Source: Aeromonas fluvialis (GTDB lineage Bacteria; Pseudomonadota; Gammaproteobacteria; Enterobacterales; Aeromonadaceae). Taken from it: a DNA stretch of 64,000 nucleotides. The translations under genes and the position numbers were made by a program. Position 1 is the stretch's first letter; every line of letters begins with the position of its first letter. The stretch is taken from positions 1-64,000 of the forward strand of contig NZ_CDBO01000067.1 of assembly GCF_000819885.1 (NCBI RefSeq), read 5' to 3'. The notes beneath the pieces were generated by a model. That model ran no database searches. It worked only from the letters and a program-made list of their open reading frames with translations, and was not told where the DNA came from. This document shows positions 22,712-31,691 of this stretch, one piece after another.

Positions 22712-23215
22712 TCACAGCTCCTGCTCCAGCAGCAGGCATTCGTCAGCATCTTCGCTCAACTTGACCAGACGGCTGCGTACCAGCCCCAGCTTGGCCAGCA
22801 GGCCGATGGAACGCTCGTTGCCCGGAGTGACGATGGCGACCACCTGCCCGATCCCCAGCCGGCTTTTGCCATCGGCAAGGGCGGCCTGCGCCGCTTCAAT
22901 GGCGTAGCCCTGACCGCGATATTGCGGCAGGAAGGCGTAACCGATATCGACCAGCTCCAGGGTATCGCGCTTGATCAGTCCGCAGATACCGAGGCTGACA
23001 CCATCCTCCTTGCGCGCCACCAGATAGAGCCCGTGACCATAGCGGGCATAGCTGACTGCCGGCCCCTGCTGGATATACTCCTGCGCCTGCTCCAGAGTGC
23101 GGATGCCCCTATCACCGATGAACCGATAGAAATCGCCGTCGTTGAGCAGCTCAAGGATGAAGGGGGCGTCAGTGGCGACAAGTTCACGCAAGCTCAAACG
23201 GGAGGAAGCAATCAT
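22712..23215 (-). CDS. GNAT N-acetyltransferase (RimJ/RimL-like)
   Basis: A 167-residue acetyltransferase of the RimJ/RimL-type GNAT group. It opens MIASSRLSLRELVATDAPFI, has the NDGDFYRFIGDRGIRT region, and the acetyl-CoA loop FLPQYRGQGYAIEAAQAAL (R/Q-x-x-G-x-G/A). The substrate may be a protein N-terminus, an amino group on a small molecule, or a toxin; sequence alone does not decide. ATG at 23215 is used; the longer open frame to 23410 passes through the terminator of the neighbour and is unlikely to be coding. Confidence 0.85.
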   Translation of the reverse strand: MIASSRLSLRELVATDAPFILELLNDGDFYRFIGDRGIRTLEQAQEYIQQGPAVSYARYGHGLYLVARKEDGVSLGICGLIKRDTLELVDIGYAFLPQYRGQGYAIEAAQAALADGKSRLGIGQVVAIVTPGNERSIGLLAKLGLVRSRLVKLSEDADECLLLEQEL

Positions 23216-23296
23216 GGCAAGGGTTCTCAGACGGAAAGTGAAGGGCAAAGAGTGCCCCGCCTCCCTCTGGCTGGCAAGCCTACGGGATGGTGAGTC

Positions 23297-23323
23297 ATAA
23301 AAAAGGGCCGCTGTGCGGCCCCT
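23297..23323 (-). terminator. Rho-independent terminator of the HDOD gene
   Basis: GGGCCGC and GCGGCCC pair around TGT, and the minus strand continues with a run of T (complement of 23297-23304). It lies just after the stop of the HDOD gene. Confidence 0.9.
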
Positions 23324-23343
23324 GATGACATGGCTCCCCTGAC

Positions 23344-24177
23344 TCAGGCGGCCAGCAACCCGGCATAACCATTCCCCTGCTCGCGTAGCGCAGTGAACTG
23401 GGCGGCACAATCGGCCCAGCTCAATCCGAGCGTGTCTGCCACCTTATGCGGCCACTCGGGCGGTGCCTCTTCACCCACATCGGACTGGGCCGCCAGCACG
23501 ATGGCCAGATGGACCAGCCCGGCTTCGGTAGAGAACTCCTTGGCCAGCATGGGGTTGTAGTGATACTCCACCGCATTGCAGATGGTCTCGGGAAATTTCC
23601 AGTATCTGGCCATGGCTGCCCCGACCTGGGCATAGTTGAAACCGACCACCAGCTCCTCCGCCTTGGCCCGTCCCTTGTGCAACTCCAGATCATGGATGTG
23701 ATGGACGGTATTTTCCGGCAACCCTACGTGCATCACCAATCGGCCGAGGTCATGGATCAGGGCGCAGGTGAAGACCGCCTCTCCATTCATCCCCTTTTTG
23801 ATCGCCAGACGGCGAGCGAGCTGGGCCACATTGAAAATGCAGCCCCAGAAATGTTTGAGATCTATGCCGGGCACCACCTTGACCGATTCCGTCAGGCCAC
23901 AGGCCAGCACCATGTTGCGTACCATCGCCAACCCCAGTCGCACAGCGGCTTCATTGACTGTTCCTATCTGGCGACTGCTGCCAAACTTGGCCGAGTTGGC
24001 CAGCCGCAGCAGCTTGGCAGAGATGACGGGGTCCTTGTTGATCAACTTGCTGATCTTGAGCAGATCCGGATCCTTTTCATTAAAGGTCTGGATCAAATCG
24101 CGCATCACTTCGGGGATCTGCGGCAGGAGGCGGGGCTCAGCCAGCAGGGAATCTATCGTGGGCATAGGCGTGTCCAT
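23344..24177 (-). CDS. HDOD-domain protein
   Basis: 277 residues forming one HDOD domain, a degenerate HD-phosphohydrolase fold used in signalling. Evidence is LLPQIPEVMRDLIQ, INKDPVISAKLLRLANSAKF, VRLGLAMVRNMVLACGL, the ALIHDLGRLVMH segment and YWKFPETICNAVEYHYNP. HDOD proteins act in chemotaxis-like, motility and stress signalling rather than as known hydrolases. No partner kinase or receptor lies next to it. It is divergent from the 87-residue gene at 24342 across about 165 bases. Confidence 0.9.
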   Translation of the reverse strand: MDTPMPTIDSLLAEPRLLPQIPEVMRDLIQTFNEKDPDLLKISKLINKDPVISAKLLRLANSAKFGSSRQIGTVNEAAVRLGLAMVRNMVLACGLTESVKVVPGIDLKHFWGCIFNVAQLARRLAIKKGMNGEAVFTCALIHDLGRLVMHVGLPENTVHHIHDLELHKGRAKAEELVVGFNYAQVGAAMARYWKFPETICNAVEYHYNPMLAKEFSTEAGLVHLAIVLAAQSDVGEEAPPEWPHKVADTLGLSWADCAAQFTALREQGNGYAGLLAA

Positions 24178-24341
24178 CCATGTTATCTGTGTTCCAACCT
24201 GTTTGCTGTTTGCCGTGGCAAACGCCTCCTAATTATGGGTAACAAATGGCCTCTTCATCGGATTGTTTATTCGCAGGCTGTTCAAGGTGTTAGCCCCATT
24301 CAGGCTATACTGGCCGCCACATTCACTGTTGCGGATATCCC

Positions 24342-24605
24342 ATGAACGACACTCAGGAATTTTTTGACGAAGAGACGCTGCTGGAGATGGTGGAGAACCA
24401 GCTCAATGACGGTCACCCGCCCCATGTGAAGGCGACCCTGATGCGGCTGGTCATGAAGGGCGCGCCGCGAGAAGAAGCGCTGCAATATATCGCCTGCGCC
24501 CTCGGTGCCGAGTTGATGGCGATGGAGGCCGAACAGGGCCCCTTCAATCTGACCCGCTATGGCGAGTTTCTCGACAGCCTGCCCGAGATGCCGTGGGCTG
24601 ACTGA
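24342..24605 (+). CDS. Conserved-looking small protein of unknown function (87 aa)
   Basis: 87 acidic residues: MNDTQEFFDEETLLEMVENQ, then HPPHVKATLMRLVMKGAPREEALQYIACALGAELMAME, ending LDSLPEMPWAD. It looks alpha-helical and cytoplasmic with no signal or membrane segment. The codon use is like neighbouring genes. I do not recognise a named family. It stands alone with a terminator just downstream. Confidence 0.7.
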   Translation: MNDTQEFFDEETLLEMVENQLNDGHPPHVKATLMRLVMKGAPREEALQYIACALGAELMAMEAEQGPFNLTRYGEFLDSLPEMPWAD

Positions 24606-24639
24606 CACAAGCCGCCCATGGATGGCGGCGATAAAACAG

Positions 24640-24671
24640 AAGGGCGGGTGCCAATGGCCCCGCCCTTCTTG
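24640..24671. terminator. Bidirectional terminator between the 87-aa gene and aphA
   Basis: AAGGGCGGG and CCCGCCCTT form a nine-bp stem with a loop, followed by TCTTG on plus and preceded by A/G-rich sequence. A second, weaker hairpin (GCCGCC...GGCGGC, 24611-24629) lies just before it. The genes converge on this site. Confidence 0.7.
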
Positions 24672-24692
24672 CATATGTGGAAGGTCAAATGG

Positions 24693-25412
24693 TTAGAACT
24701 GGGAGTTGATGATCACCTCTTCCCCCAGCGCACCTGCCAGCGGCAGTGGCCGGTAGCTGGAGTTGGCGGCCCGCAGCAGACGAATGCCGCGAATGCCGAC
24801 TTCCTGCGCCGCATTGATATCCCCGTCGGCATCGCCGTAGAAGATCTTCATCTGCTTATCCTTGAGCCACTGCACCTTGGTGTTCTGGCCCGGCTGATCA
24901 CCGGCAAAGATCACCGGATTGAGCTGGTCGGCCGGAATAGCCATGGTCTGCTGCAGGGTCTGGCTCACGGTTTCGGTCTTGGTGGCCGAGCGACCGGTGA
25001 CGAAATAGATGTGGTCACCGCGCTTGAGGTGCATGGCGATGAGCGCCTTGCCCACCTCTTTCGGCATGCTGAACGCATCCCAACCGTTGTTCATCTTCTC
25101 CCAGAAGGCGGGGTTCTTCAGATAACTTTCGTCGTTGGGCGAGAACTCCTGTTTGCCGCGATAAAAACCGGGGCTGGAGAAGAGCAGGGTATCGTCGATA
25201 TCAAACCCGACCGCCATCGGGGGCAGGCCATCCAGACTCTTGGCAATCTGCTCCACCGACACCCAGTGGATCGGCGCCTGCTGGGCCAGGGTGACGGTGG
25301 TGACACCGGCAGAGACCGGCTGAACGGTTGCGGCTTCACCTGCAACGGCAGGCAGAGAGAGGGCGGCAGCCAGCAAGGAGGCAAGCAGCGCTGGACGAGA
25401 GACGTGTTTCAT
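24693..25412 (-). CDS. aphA: Class B acid phosphatase AphA
   Basis: Periplasmic non-specific phosphatase/phosphotransferase. After a signal peptide ([20 protein letters not shown]) the mature protein closely follows E. coli Aph[18 protein letters not shown], the catalytic [17 protein letters not shown] with its two aspartates, [40 protein letters not shown] and [12 protein letters not shown]. The start is uncertain among ATG 25412, ATG 25427 and TTG 25433; the shortest gives a standard signal peptide. Single gene, flanked by terminators. Confidence 0.93.
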   Translation of the reverse strand: MKHVSRPALLASLLAAALSLPAVAGEAATVQPVSAGVTTVTLAQQAPIHWVSVEQIAKSLDGLPPMAVGFDIDDTLLFSSPGFYRGKQEFSPNDESYLKNPAFWEKMNNGWDAFSMPKEVGKALIAMHLKRGDHIYFVTGRSATKTETVSQTLQQTMAIPADQLNPVIFAGDQPGQNTKVQWLKDKQMKIFYGDADGDINAAQEVGIRGIRLLRAANSSYRPLPLAGALGEEVIINSQF

Positions 25413-25518
25413 AAGGCAGATTGTCATCTTCAATCAAAAGAGGGGGCCAATAGTGCCCCCATCTCGCCTCTCAAATCTGTGAATGCTCCTGCAAAAGGGA
25501 GCATTTGACGCCCGATAA

Positions 25519-26193
25519 TTAATCTTCGATTGGCAGCAGATCGGTAAAGACAAAGCCATCGCGTAGCACTGTCTCGCCGACCCGAATGCCGAGCGGACGG
25601 GAGAACATGGGGCCATCATAGGCCAGGGTGTGAAACTCGCCGTTCTCACCGCACGGATCGACCCCTTCCGGCAGCGCCGCCAGCAGCGCCTCATCAAACT
25701 CGTGGCCACCCAGGCTGGCATCCAGCCTGTTCGGGTCGAGGGCACTGATCCGCGCCCTCAACCCTGCGGCCACCATCTGCGGCGCCAGTTCACGGGTATT
25801 GCTGCCCCACAGCGGGAACAACGGCTCGATGCCGGTGCCTGCCAACTGCTTTTCACGGTAGGCGCGCACATCCTCAAGGAACAAGTCGCCAAAGGCCATA
25901 TGGCGGATCCCCTGCGCCACCACATCGGCGATAAAACCGGTCATGATGCGGCCGTAATCCTCGTTGCTGCAGGGCCAAGGCAGATCGAGGGTGATGAGCG
26001 GCAACCCGACACAGGCGGCCTGTTCGGTCAACAGCTGCTTGCGTACCCCGTGCATCGCCACCCGCTCGAATGCCTGATTGAGGGTGGTAAACAGCCCCAC
26101 CACCTCGATGGCGGGATCTTGCCGCAACTGATGCAGTGCCCATGCGCAATCCTTGCCGCTGCTCCAGGAAAGCAGCACCCGTTTCTTTTCCAT
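25519..26193 (-). CDS. PP-loop ATPase of the diphthine-ammonia ligase-like (MJ0570) family
   Basis: 224-residue adenine-nucleotide alpha-hydrolase type enzyme. The PP-loop is SSGKDCAWALHQL, followed by LFTTLNQAFERVAMHGVRKQLL, MAFGDLFLEDVRAYREKQ, PLWGSNTREL and CGENGEFHTLAYDGP. In eukaryotes and archaea this family completes diphthamide on EF-2. Bacteria lack diphthamide, so the role here is unassigned. ATG at 26193 has a strong GGAGGAATA just before it. The longer open frame to 26358 has no such site. Confidence 0.85.
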   Translation of the reverse strand: MEKKRVLLSWSSGKDCAWALHQLRQDPAIEVVGLFTTLNQAFERVAMHGVRKQLLTEQAACVGLPLITLDLPWPCSNEDYGRIMTGFIADVVAQGIRHMAFGDLFLEDVRAYREKQLAGTGIEPLFPLWGSNTRELAPQMVAAGLRARISALDPNRLDASLGGHEFDEALLAALPEGVDPCGENGEFHTLAYDGPMFSRPLGIRVGETVLRDGFVFTDLLPIED

Positions 26194-26389
26194 TATTCCT
26201 CCGCCAGCGGGACGCTCTGGTTTCCCAAACAATCTGGTTTTCCCAAAAAGGTTGCCCCAAAAAGATGCAAGACTGTGTTGCGAATTGCGCGATTTACACA
26301 CAACAGGCAGGCAGCATACTCTCGATTTCCTGTATATGCCCCTTGCCCGGGGTGACAATAACTAAAAAAACGATGGAAAACATAAGGAT

Positions 26390-27706
26390 ATGACCACAAC
26401 AGCGCAACAACACGATCACGCCCGCCCCCTCAATCGTCAGGATTACAAAACCCTGAGTCTGGCTGCCCTCGGCGGTGCGCTGGAGTTTTATGACTTCATC
26501 ATCTTCGTCTTCTTCGCCGTGGTGATCGGCGAGCTGTTCTTTCCCGCCGATATTCCCGAGTGGTTGCGCCAGTTCCAGACCTTCGGCATCTTCGCCGCCG
26601 GTTATCTGGCTCGCCCGCTCGGCGGCATCATCATGGCCCACTTCGGCGATCTCATCGGTCGCAAGCGGATGTTCACCCTCAGCATCATCATGATGGCGCT
26701 GCCGACCCTGTTGATCGGTCTGCTGCCCACCTATGCGGTGCTCGGCATCGGCGCCCCCATCGCCCTGTTGGGCCTGCGCATCCTGCAAGGTGCCGCCATC
26801 GGTGGTGAAGTGCCGGGCGCCTGGGTGTTTGTCGCCGAACACGTCCCGGCTCGTCGGGTCGGGGTCGCCTGCGGCACGCTCACTGCGGGCTTGACGGCCG
26901 GCATCCTGCTCGGTTCCCTCATCGCCACTGCGGTCAACAAGAGCCTGTCCCCGGCTGAAGTGAGTGAGTGGGGCTGGCGGGTGCCCTTCCTGCTGGGCGG
27001 TATCTTCGGCATCGTTGCCATGTACCTGCGTCGCTGGTTGCACGAGACCCCGGTCTTCGCCGAGATGAAGGCCAACAAGACCCTGGCCGACGAGCTGCCC
27101 CTCAAGACGGTGCTGCGCAACCACAAGAGCAGCGTGGTGGTCTCCATGCTGCTCACCTGGCTGCTCTCCGCCGGTATCGTGGTAGTGATCCTGATGACCC
27201 CCACCTACCTGCAGAAGGTCTATGGCATTAGCCCAGCCGATGCCCTGACCGCCAACTCGCTGGCCATTGTGGCCCTGACCCTCGGCTGCATCGTCTATGG
27301 CCGACTGATCGACCTGCTGGGTAGCGGCCTCACCTTCATACTCGGCTCCCTGCTGCTGGCGGGCTCCAGCTACGCCTTCTATCACGGTCTGGCGGCAGAT
27401 ACGAGCCAGCTGGTGCCGCTCTATATGCTGGCGGGGTTTGCGGTCGGTATCGTCGGCGCCGTGCCTTACGTGATGGTCAACGCCTTCCCGCCGGTAGTGC
27501 GTTTCTCCGGCTTGTCGTTCTCCTACAACGTGGCCTACGCCATCTTCGGCGGTCTCACTCCGATGGCGGTGACCCTCTGGATGAAGAGCGACATACTGGC
27601 CCCCTCCCACTATGTGGTAAGCCTCTCGTTACTGGGCTGTGCCATCGGCCTCTGGCTCTGGCTCCAGCAACGGGCTATCCGGCAACAGCAACCCCAGCCG
27701 GCCTGA
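26390..27706 (+). CDS. MFS transporter of the metabolite:H+ symporter (MHS) family
   Basis: 438-residue, roughly 12-helix permease. Signatures are ALEFYDFIIFVFFAVVIG near the start, the loop DLIGRKRMF, RILQGAAIGGEVPGAWVFVAEHV and RRWLHETPVF. These place it with ProP/KgtP/YhjE-type MHS permeases. The substrate may be a carboxylate, betaine or amino acid and cannot be fixed here. AAGGAT lies right before the ATG. It is divergent from the PP-loop gene and ends at its own terminator. Confidence 0.88.
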   Translation: MTTTAQQHDHARPLNRQDYKTLSLAALGGALEFYDFIIFVFFAVVIGELFFPADIPEWLRQFQTFGIFAAGYLARPLGGIIMAHFGDLIGRKRMFTLSIIMMALPTLLIGLLPTYAVLGIGAPIALLGLRILQGAAIGGEVPGAWVFVAEHVPARRVGVACGTLTAGLTAGILLGSLIATAVNKSLSPAEVSEWGWRVPFLLGGIFGIVAMYLRRWLHETPVFAEMKANKTLADELPLKTVLRNHKSSVVVSMLLTWLLSAGIVVVILMTPTYLQKVYGISPADALTANSLAIVALTLGCIVYGRLIDLLGSGLTFILGSLLLAGSSYAFYHGLAADTSQLVPLYMLAGFAVGIVGAVPYVMVNAFPPVVRFSGLSFSYNVAYAIFGGLTPMAVTLWMKSDILAPSHYVVSLSLLGCAIGLWLWLQQRAIRQQQPQPA

Positions 27707-27710
27707 GTCC

Positions 27711-27742
27711 AAGCCCCGAACCCGGTTCGGGGCTTTTTTTGT
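27711..27742 (+). terminator. Rho-independent terminator of the MHS permease gene
   Basis: AGCCCCGAACC and GGTTCGGGGCT make a long stem, followed by seven T residues. Confidence 0.93.
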
Positions 27743-27846
27743 ACTGCCTGTGTTCAGCTTGGCCAACATAAGATAGCCTCCCTCTTGGTTCAGGCGATGT
27801 CCTGTTTCAATGGTTTCCCATTCACCCCTGTTATCCGAGGCTCAAC

Positions 27847-28569
27847 ATGTTCTTTCAGGTTGTATTTCTCGCCTTGCTGGCGCTGTTACCCATGGTCAAC
27901 CCGCCCACCACGGCCACCCTGCTGCTGGGGTTGAGCAAGGGGATGTCGCGCGAGCATGTGCGCCGTCAGGTCAAGCTGGCAGCCATCTATCTCTTTTGTA
28001 CTCTCTGCATCACTTTCTTTATCGGCTCCTCCATCCTGCATCTGTTCGGGATCTCCATCCCGGGTCTGCGGCTGGCAGGTGGCCTGATCATCGGCTTCAT
28101 CGGTTTTCGCATGCTGTTCCCGGCACCCAGTCAGGCCAACGGGGTCGACATCAACCAGAGCATCGCCTTTGTGCCGCTGACCATGCCGAGCATGTGCGGG
28201 CCGGGTACCATGGCGCTGGTGATCAGTGGCGCTGCCCAGATTGCCGCGCTGCCGGCCGAATACGAGCGTCTGCCCATCTATGGCGGTGTGGTAACGGCAT
28301 TTGCCTTGATGAGCCTGATCAGTTGGGGCGTGCTCAAACTGGCGGACCCTGTCTGCAAGATCCTCGGCACCACCGGCATCGATGCCATGACCCGGATCAT
28401 GGGCTTCCTGCTGATTTGCATGGGTATGCAATTTTGCATCAATGGCATCAAGGAAGTGGCACAGGATCCAGTATTCCACGGTGGCCATATCGAGCAAACC
28501 TCACCCAGGCTACCACAGGTTTCCGGCTCGTTTGATCAGTTGCCGCAAAAGCCCACCAGCTCTGATTGA
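27847..28569 (+). CDS. MarC-family (UPF0056) inner-membrane protein
   Basis: 240 residues with about six membrane segments. MarC-family hallmarks are LLALLPMVNPPTTATLLLGL, a middle GLRLAGGLIIGFIGFRML, and VPLTMPSMCGPGTMALVI, followed by GTTGIDAMTRIMGFLLICMGMQF. The family's transport substrate is unknown, and MarC itself is not needed for multiple antibiotic resistance. A C-terminal tail rich in Q, P and S (about 35 residues) is longer than in E. coli homologues. Single gene. Confidence 0.88.
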   Translation: MFFQVVFLALLALLPMVNPPTTATLLLGLSKGMSREHVRRQVKLAAIYLFCTLCITFFIGSSILHLFGISIPGLRLAGGLIIGFIGFRMLFPAPSQANGVDINQSIAFVPLTMPSMCGPGTMALVISGAAQIAALPAEYERLPIYGGVVTAFALMSLISWGVLKLADPVCKILGTTGIDAMTRIMGFLLICMGMQFCINGIKEVAQDPVFHGGHIEQTSPRLPQVSGSFDQLPQKPTSSD

Positions 28570-28722
28570 AAACGGTATCAAAAAGTCCCTGACGATCTGC
28601 ACTTATCTTGTTCCTGATCATGTTATTGACACACAAATGGGTTAGTTTGTTTTTTATACAGACTGTATTCAGATGGACGCTGATAGGTTTGTTGATGAAT
28701 ACCCACTCAACTTCAGGAGAGT

Positions 28723-28932
28723 ATGCAGATGGACAAGATGCTGACCGAAATAGGGAGCCATAGCCTGTTTCACGAGTACCTGAACGTGGTTGGGATTGCG
28801 AGCCCATCCCTCGCCAAGATCGAGCAACGCTGGGAGTACAAGGATCAGGATCAACTGGTTGCCAAGATCCAGGTCGACCAGCAGGGTAATGCCCGCTACT
28901 TCATCGACGCTCGCGCCATATCCATCAACTGA
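28723..28932 (+). CDS. Small hypothetical protein (67-69 aa)
   Basis: The ORF begins with ATG at 28723 or 28729, both after AGGAGAG. The product, with LTEIGSHSLFHEYLNVVGIA, ends in QVDQQGNARYFIDARAISIN. It is hydrophilic with a weakly beta C-terminus and no signal. It is followed by a strong terminator 17 bases after the stop, supporting a real gene. I recognise no family. AGGAG is three bases from the first ATG and nine from the second, so the second may be the true start. Confidence 0.7.
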   Translation: MQMDKMLTEIGSHSLFHEYLNVVGIASPSLAKIEQRWEYKDQDQLVAKIQVDQQGNARYFIDARAISIN

Positions 28933-28948
28933 TACCGAATAACCCGCC

Positions 28949-28979
28949 AGCCCCGCTCCACCGATCGGGGCTTTTTGTT
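28949..28979 (+). terminator. Rho-independent terminator of the small 69-aa gene
   Basis: AGCCCCG and CGGGGCT pair around a CTCCACCGAT-type loop, followed by TTTTGTTG on the plus strand. Confidence 0.9.
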
Positions 28980-28996
28980 GCCTGCGATCCCCTGAA

Positions 28997-29022
28997 TGAC
29001 AAAACCCCGGCAGAGGCCGGGG
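28997..29022 (-). terminator. Rho-independent terminator after tldD
   Basis: CCCCGGC and GCCGGGG form the stem; the minus strand continues TTTTGT. It is about 40 bases past the tldD stop and back-to-back with the plus-strand terminator at 28949. Confidence 0.88.
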
Positions 29023-29035
29023 CTTGATCGCATCG

Positions 29036-29068
29036 GATTACGCCGCTGCGCGGCTAACCCAACCTACG
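29036..29068. repeat. REP-like palindrome abutting the tldD stop codon
   Basis: On the minus strand GTAGGTTGGGTTAGCCGCGCAGCGGCGTAA is a palindrome-like unit with the inner GCCGC/GCGGC stem. Its first TAG is the tldD stop codon. It shares GTAGGTTGGGTT with the element at 1131-1162. Confidence 0.6.
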
Positions 29069-30512
29069 AGGTGCCACCCACGGTGAGCTGATCCAGCTTG
29101 AGGGTGGGCTGACCGACACCGACCGGCACGCTCTGCCCCTCCTTGCCACAGATGCCGACCCCGCGATCCAGCGCCAGATCGCTCCCCACCATAGAAACCT
29201 GGCTCATCGCCTCGGGGCCGTTGCCGATCAGGGTCGCCCCCTTGATGGGGGCGGTGATCTTGCCATCCTCGATGAGGTAGGCCTCGGAAGCGGAGAAGAC
29301 AAACTTGCCGGAGGTGATGTCCACCTGACCGCCGCCGAAGTTGGGGGCATAAATGCCTTTCTTCACCGAGGCGATGATCTCGGCCGGATCGTACTGACCC
29401 GCCAGCATGTAGGTGTTGGTCATGCGCGGCATCGGCAGGGCGGCGTAGGATTCGCGGCGGCCGTTGCCGGTGAGCGGCACGCCCATCAGGCGGGCGTTCT
29501 GCTTGTCTTGCAGATAGCCCTTGAGGATACCGTTCTCGATCAGCACGTTGTAGCCACCCGGCGTCCCCTCGTCATCAATAGAGACGGAGCCGCGCCGACC
29601 CGGCAGGGTGCCGTCATCGACGATGGTGCAGTGCTTTGAAGCCACCTGCTCGCCGATGCGACCAGCAAAGGCAGAGGAGCCCTTGCGGTTGAAATCCCCC
29701 TCCAGACCGTGACCCACCGCCTCGTGCAGCAGCACGCCGGGCCAGCCGGATCCCAGCACCACCGGCATGGTACCAGCTGGGGCGTCGATGGCTTCCAGAT
29801 TGACCAGCGCCTGACGCACCGCTTCGCGCACATAGCCAAAGGCGCGGCTCTCCAGCCCATCCAGTTCGAGGAAATAATCGTAACCGAAGCGGCCACCGCC
29901 ACCGGCACTGCCACGCTCGCGGCGATCGCCCTTCTCGGCGATCACGGTCACCGACAAACGCACCAGCGGACGCACATCGGCGGCCAGGGTACCGTCTGTG
30001 GCGGCCACCAGCACCTCTTCGTAAACACCGCTGATGGAGGCCATCACCTGATTGATGGCGGGGTCCAGACTTCTGGCAAACTTGTCCATCTGTTCCAGCA
30101 GGGCGATCTTCTGGTACTTGTCGAGGGTCTGCAGCGGATCCAGCGCCGGATAGAGCAGATTTGCTTCGGTGCGAGCCCACGCCTTCACCTTGCCGTGAGC
30201 ACCTGCGGCGGCGATGCCGCGAGCGGCGGTCACCGACTGTTGCAGCGCCAGCAGGCTCAGCTCGTCCGAATAGGCGAAGCCGGTCTTCTCGCCGCTGACG
30301 GCGCGCACCCCGACCCCCTGATCGATGTTGTAGCTGCCATCCTTGACGATGCCATCTTCCAGCATCCAGGACTCATGCCAGCTGCGCTGGAAATAGAGAT
30401 CGCCGAACTCCACCTGATGGCTCATCAGGCTGCCGAGCAGTTGCTGCAGGCGCCCTTCATCGAGGTCGTTCGGGGCCAACAGGGAGGCACTAACCTGGCT
30501 CAATAGACTCAA
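29064..30512 (-). CDS. tldD: Metalloprotease TldD
   Basis: TldD works with TldE (PmbA) in a heterodimeric zinc protease that processes small peptides such as CcdA antitoxin and microcin B17. The [12 protein letters not shown] motif supplies HExxxH. Flanking blocks match E. coli Tld[54 protein letters not shown] and the end [10 protein letters not shown]. It starts at a TTG (30512) with GGAGAAGAAGA before it; no suitable in-frame ATG exists. TldE is not in the window. It is the last gene of the mre-yhdP group, separated from the nitrilase by a repeat array. Confidence 0.95.
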   Translation of the reverse strand: MSLLSQVSASLLAPNDLDEGRLQQLLGSLMSHQVEFGDLYFQRSWHESWMLEDGIVKDGSYNIDQGVGVRAVSGEKTGFAYSDELSLLALQQSVTAARGIAAAGAHGKVKAWARTEANLLYPALDPLQTLDKYQKIALLEQMDKFARSLDPAINQVMASISGVYEEVLVAATDGTLAADVRPLVRLSVTVIAEKGDRRERGSAGGGGRFGYDYFLELDGLESRAFGYVREAVRQALVNLEAIDAPAGTMPVVLGSGWPGVLLHEAVGHGLEGDFNRKGSSAFAGRIGEQVASKHCTIVDDGTLPGRRGSVSIDDEGTPGGYNVLIENGILKGYLQDKQNARLMGVPLTGNGRRESYAALPMPRMTNTYMLAGQYDPAEIIASVKKGIYAPNFGGGQVDITSGKFVFSASEAYLIEDGKITAPIKGATLIGNGPEAMSQVSMVGSDLALDRGVGICGKEGQSVPVGVGQPTLKLDQLTVGGTS

Positions 30513-30582
30513 TCTTCTTCTCCATTCTCGTTACGAGATGTTTTAAATCGTCTTGCCGACGGGTTGGCAACAAGCCACCCCA

Positions 30583-30771
30583 TCACAACAAACGGGTGTG
30601 CTCCAGCACGGGCAAACGGCTGCGTTTCAATTTTTCACCACACCATCAGAGCAAACGGGCGTGCTCCAGCACGGGCAAACGGCTGCGTTTCAATTTTTCA
30701 CCACACCATCAGAGCAAACGGGCGTGCTCCAGCACGAGCAAACGGCTGCGTTTCAATTTTTCACCACACCA
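30583..30771 (-). repeat. Three tandem 63-nt copies of the nitrilase 3' end
   Basis: Exactly 63-nt units (30709-30771, 30646-30708, 30583-30645) follow the nitrilase stop in the transcript. Each is read, in the nitrilase frame, as WCGEK, then LKRSRLPVLEHARLL and a TGA stop. This repeats the parental end LKRTM-PVLQHARLL with its stop, but one codon longer. The copies differ from one another by a few bases (RLL/RLP, HAR/HTR). The unit is 21 codons, so phase is kept. The array fills most of the nitrilase-tldD gap. Read on the plus strand it is a repetitive frame that is not a gene. Confidence 0.95.
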
Positions 30772-31593
30772 TCAGAGCAAACGGGCGTGTTGCAGCACTG
30801 GCATGGTGCGTTTCAATTCGTCGATAAGCCCAGGCTCCATCTTCGCCAGCACTGTGCCGCGCCCGGACTCTTTGCTCGCCAGCACCCGACCCCAGGGGTC
30901 GACCACCATGCTGTGGCCCCAGGTCTGGCGCCCCGTCTCGTGAGTGCCGCCCTGATTGGCAGCGACTACGTAGCACTGGTTTTCGATGGCGCGAGCCCGC
31001 AGCAGCGGCTCCCAGTGCGCCTCGCCGGTCACGGCGGTAAAGGCCGCGGGCACCAGCAGCACCTGGGCACCGGCACGGGCCAGCTGGCGGTAGAGCTCGG
31101 GAAAGCGCAAATCATAACAGATCGAGAGGCCGAGGGGACCAAAGGGGGAGTCCACCAGCACAGGTGCTTCCCCGGGGCTGAAGGTCTCCGACTCCCGATA
31201 GCGACCGTGATTGTCCGCCACATCCACATCGAACAGGTGGATCTTGTGGTAGTGGCCCCTGAGCTCACCGCTTGGGTCAAATATCAGCGAGCTGGTGTGG
31301 ATATGGTCGGAGCCTGCGATGGTGGTCGGCATAGCTCCCGCCACCAGCCAGATGCCGTAATCTCGCGCCCATTCGGCCAACTGTTGCTGGATCGGCGCGG
31401 CTCCGCTCAGATCGGAGCCCATCGCCTCGGCACCATCCAGATAGCCCTGCCGCTCGCCAAACAGGGCAAAGTTCTCCGGCAGCAGCACCAGCAGCGGCCG
31501 CTCGGTGGGTAGTGTCGCCAGTTCGACGGCGATCTGCGCCCGGTTATCCTGCCAGTGACGACCAGATACCAGCTGTACTGCGGCTAACCACAT
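30772..31593 (-). CDS. Carbon-nitrogen hydrolase (nitrilase family, Nit1/deaminated glutathione amidase-like)
   Basis: 273-residue amidase. The catalytic triad is visible: Glu40 (LLPENFALFG), Lys117 (HYHKIHLFDVDV) and Cys159 (ICYDLRFPE). HIHTSSLIFDPSGE and ENQCYVVAANQGGTHE also fit the NitFhit/Nit1 branch, which repairs deaminated glutathione. Homologues commonly lie between yhdP and tldD, as here. The terminal codons (ELKRTMPVLQHARLL-stop) are the source, or a divergent copy, of the tandem repeats that follow. Confidence 0.9.
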   Translation of the reverse strand: MWLAAVQLVSGRHWQDNRAQIAVELATLPTERPLLVLLPENFALFGERQGYLDGAEAMGSDLSGAAPIQQQLAEWARDYGIWLVAGAMPTTIAGSDHIHTSSLIFDPSGELRGHYHKIHLFDVDVADNHGRYRESETFSPGEAPVLVDSPFGPLGLSICYDLRFPELYRQLARAGAQVLLVPAAFTAVTGEAHWEPLLRARAIENQCYVVAANQGGTHETGRQTWGHSMVVDPWGRVLASKESGRGTVLAKMEPGLIDELKRTMPVLQHARLL

Positions 31594-31691
31594 GACTCAC
31601 TCCTTGTCGTGTTCTCGGCTGGGAGGCTGGCTGTCCCGAGCTCTCATGGTGCACTATGGCCTTTCCCCCACAGAGAGAAAGCCTGCCCGTC

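Noticed and set aside
30583-30840. Repeat array considered as CRISPR or as a plus-strand repetitive protein
   Set aside because: Units are contiguous with no variable spacers and no cas genes nearby. The plus-strand frames arise because the unit is a multiple of three; the informative frame is that of the nitrilase.
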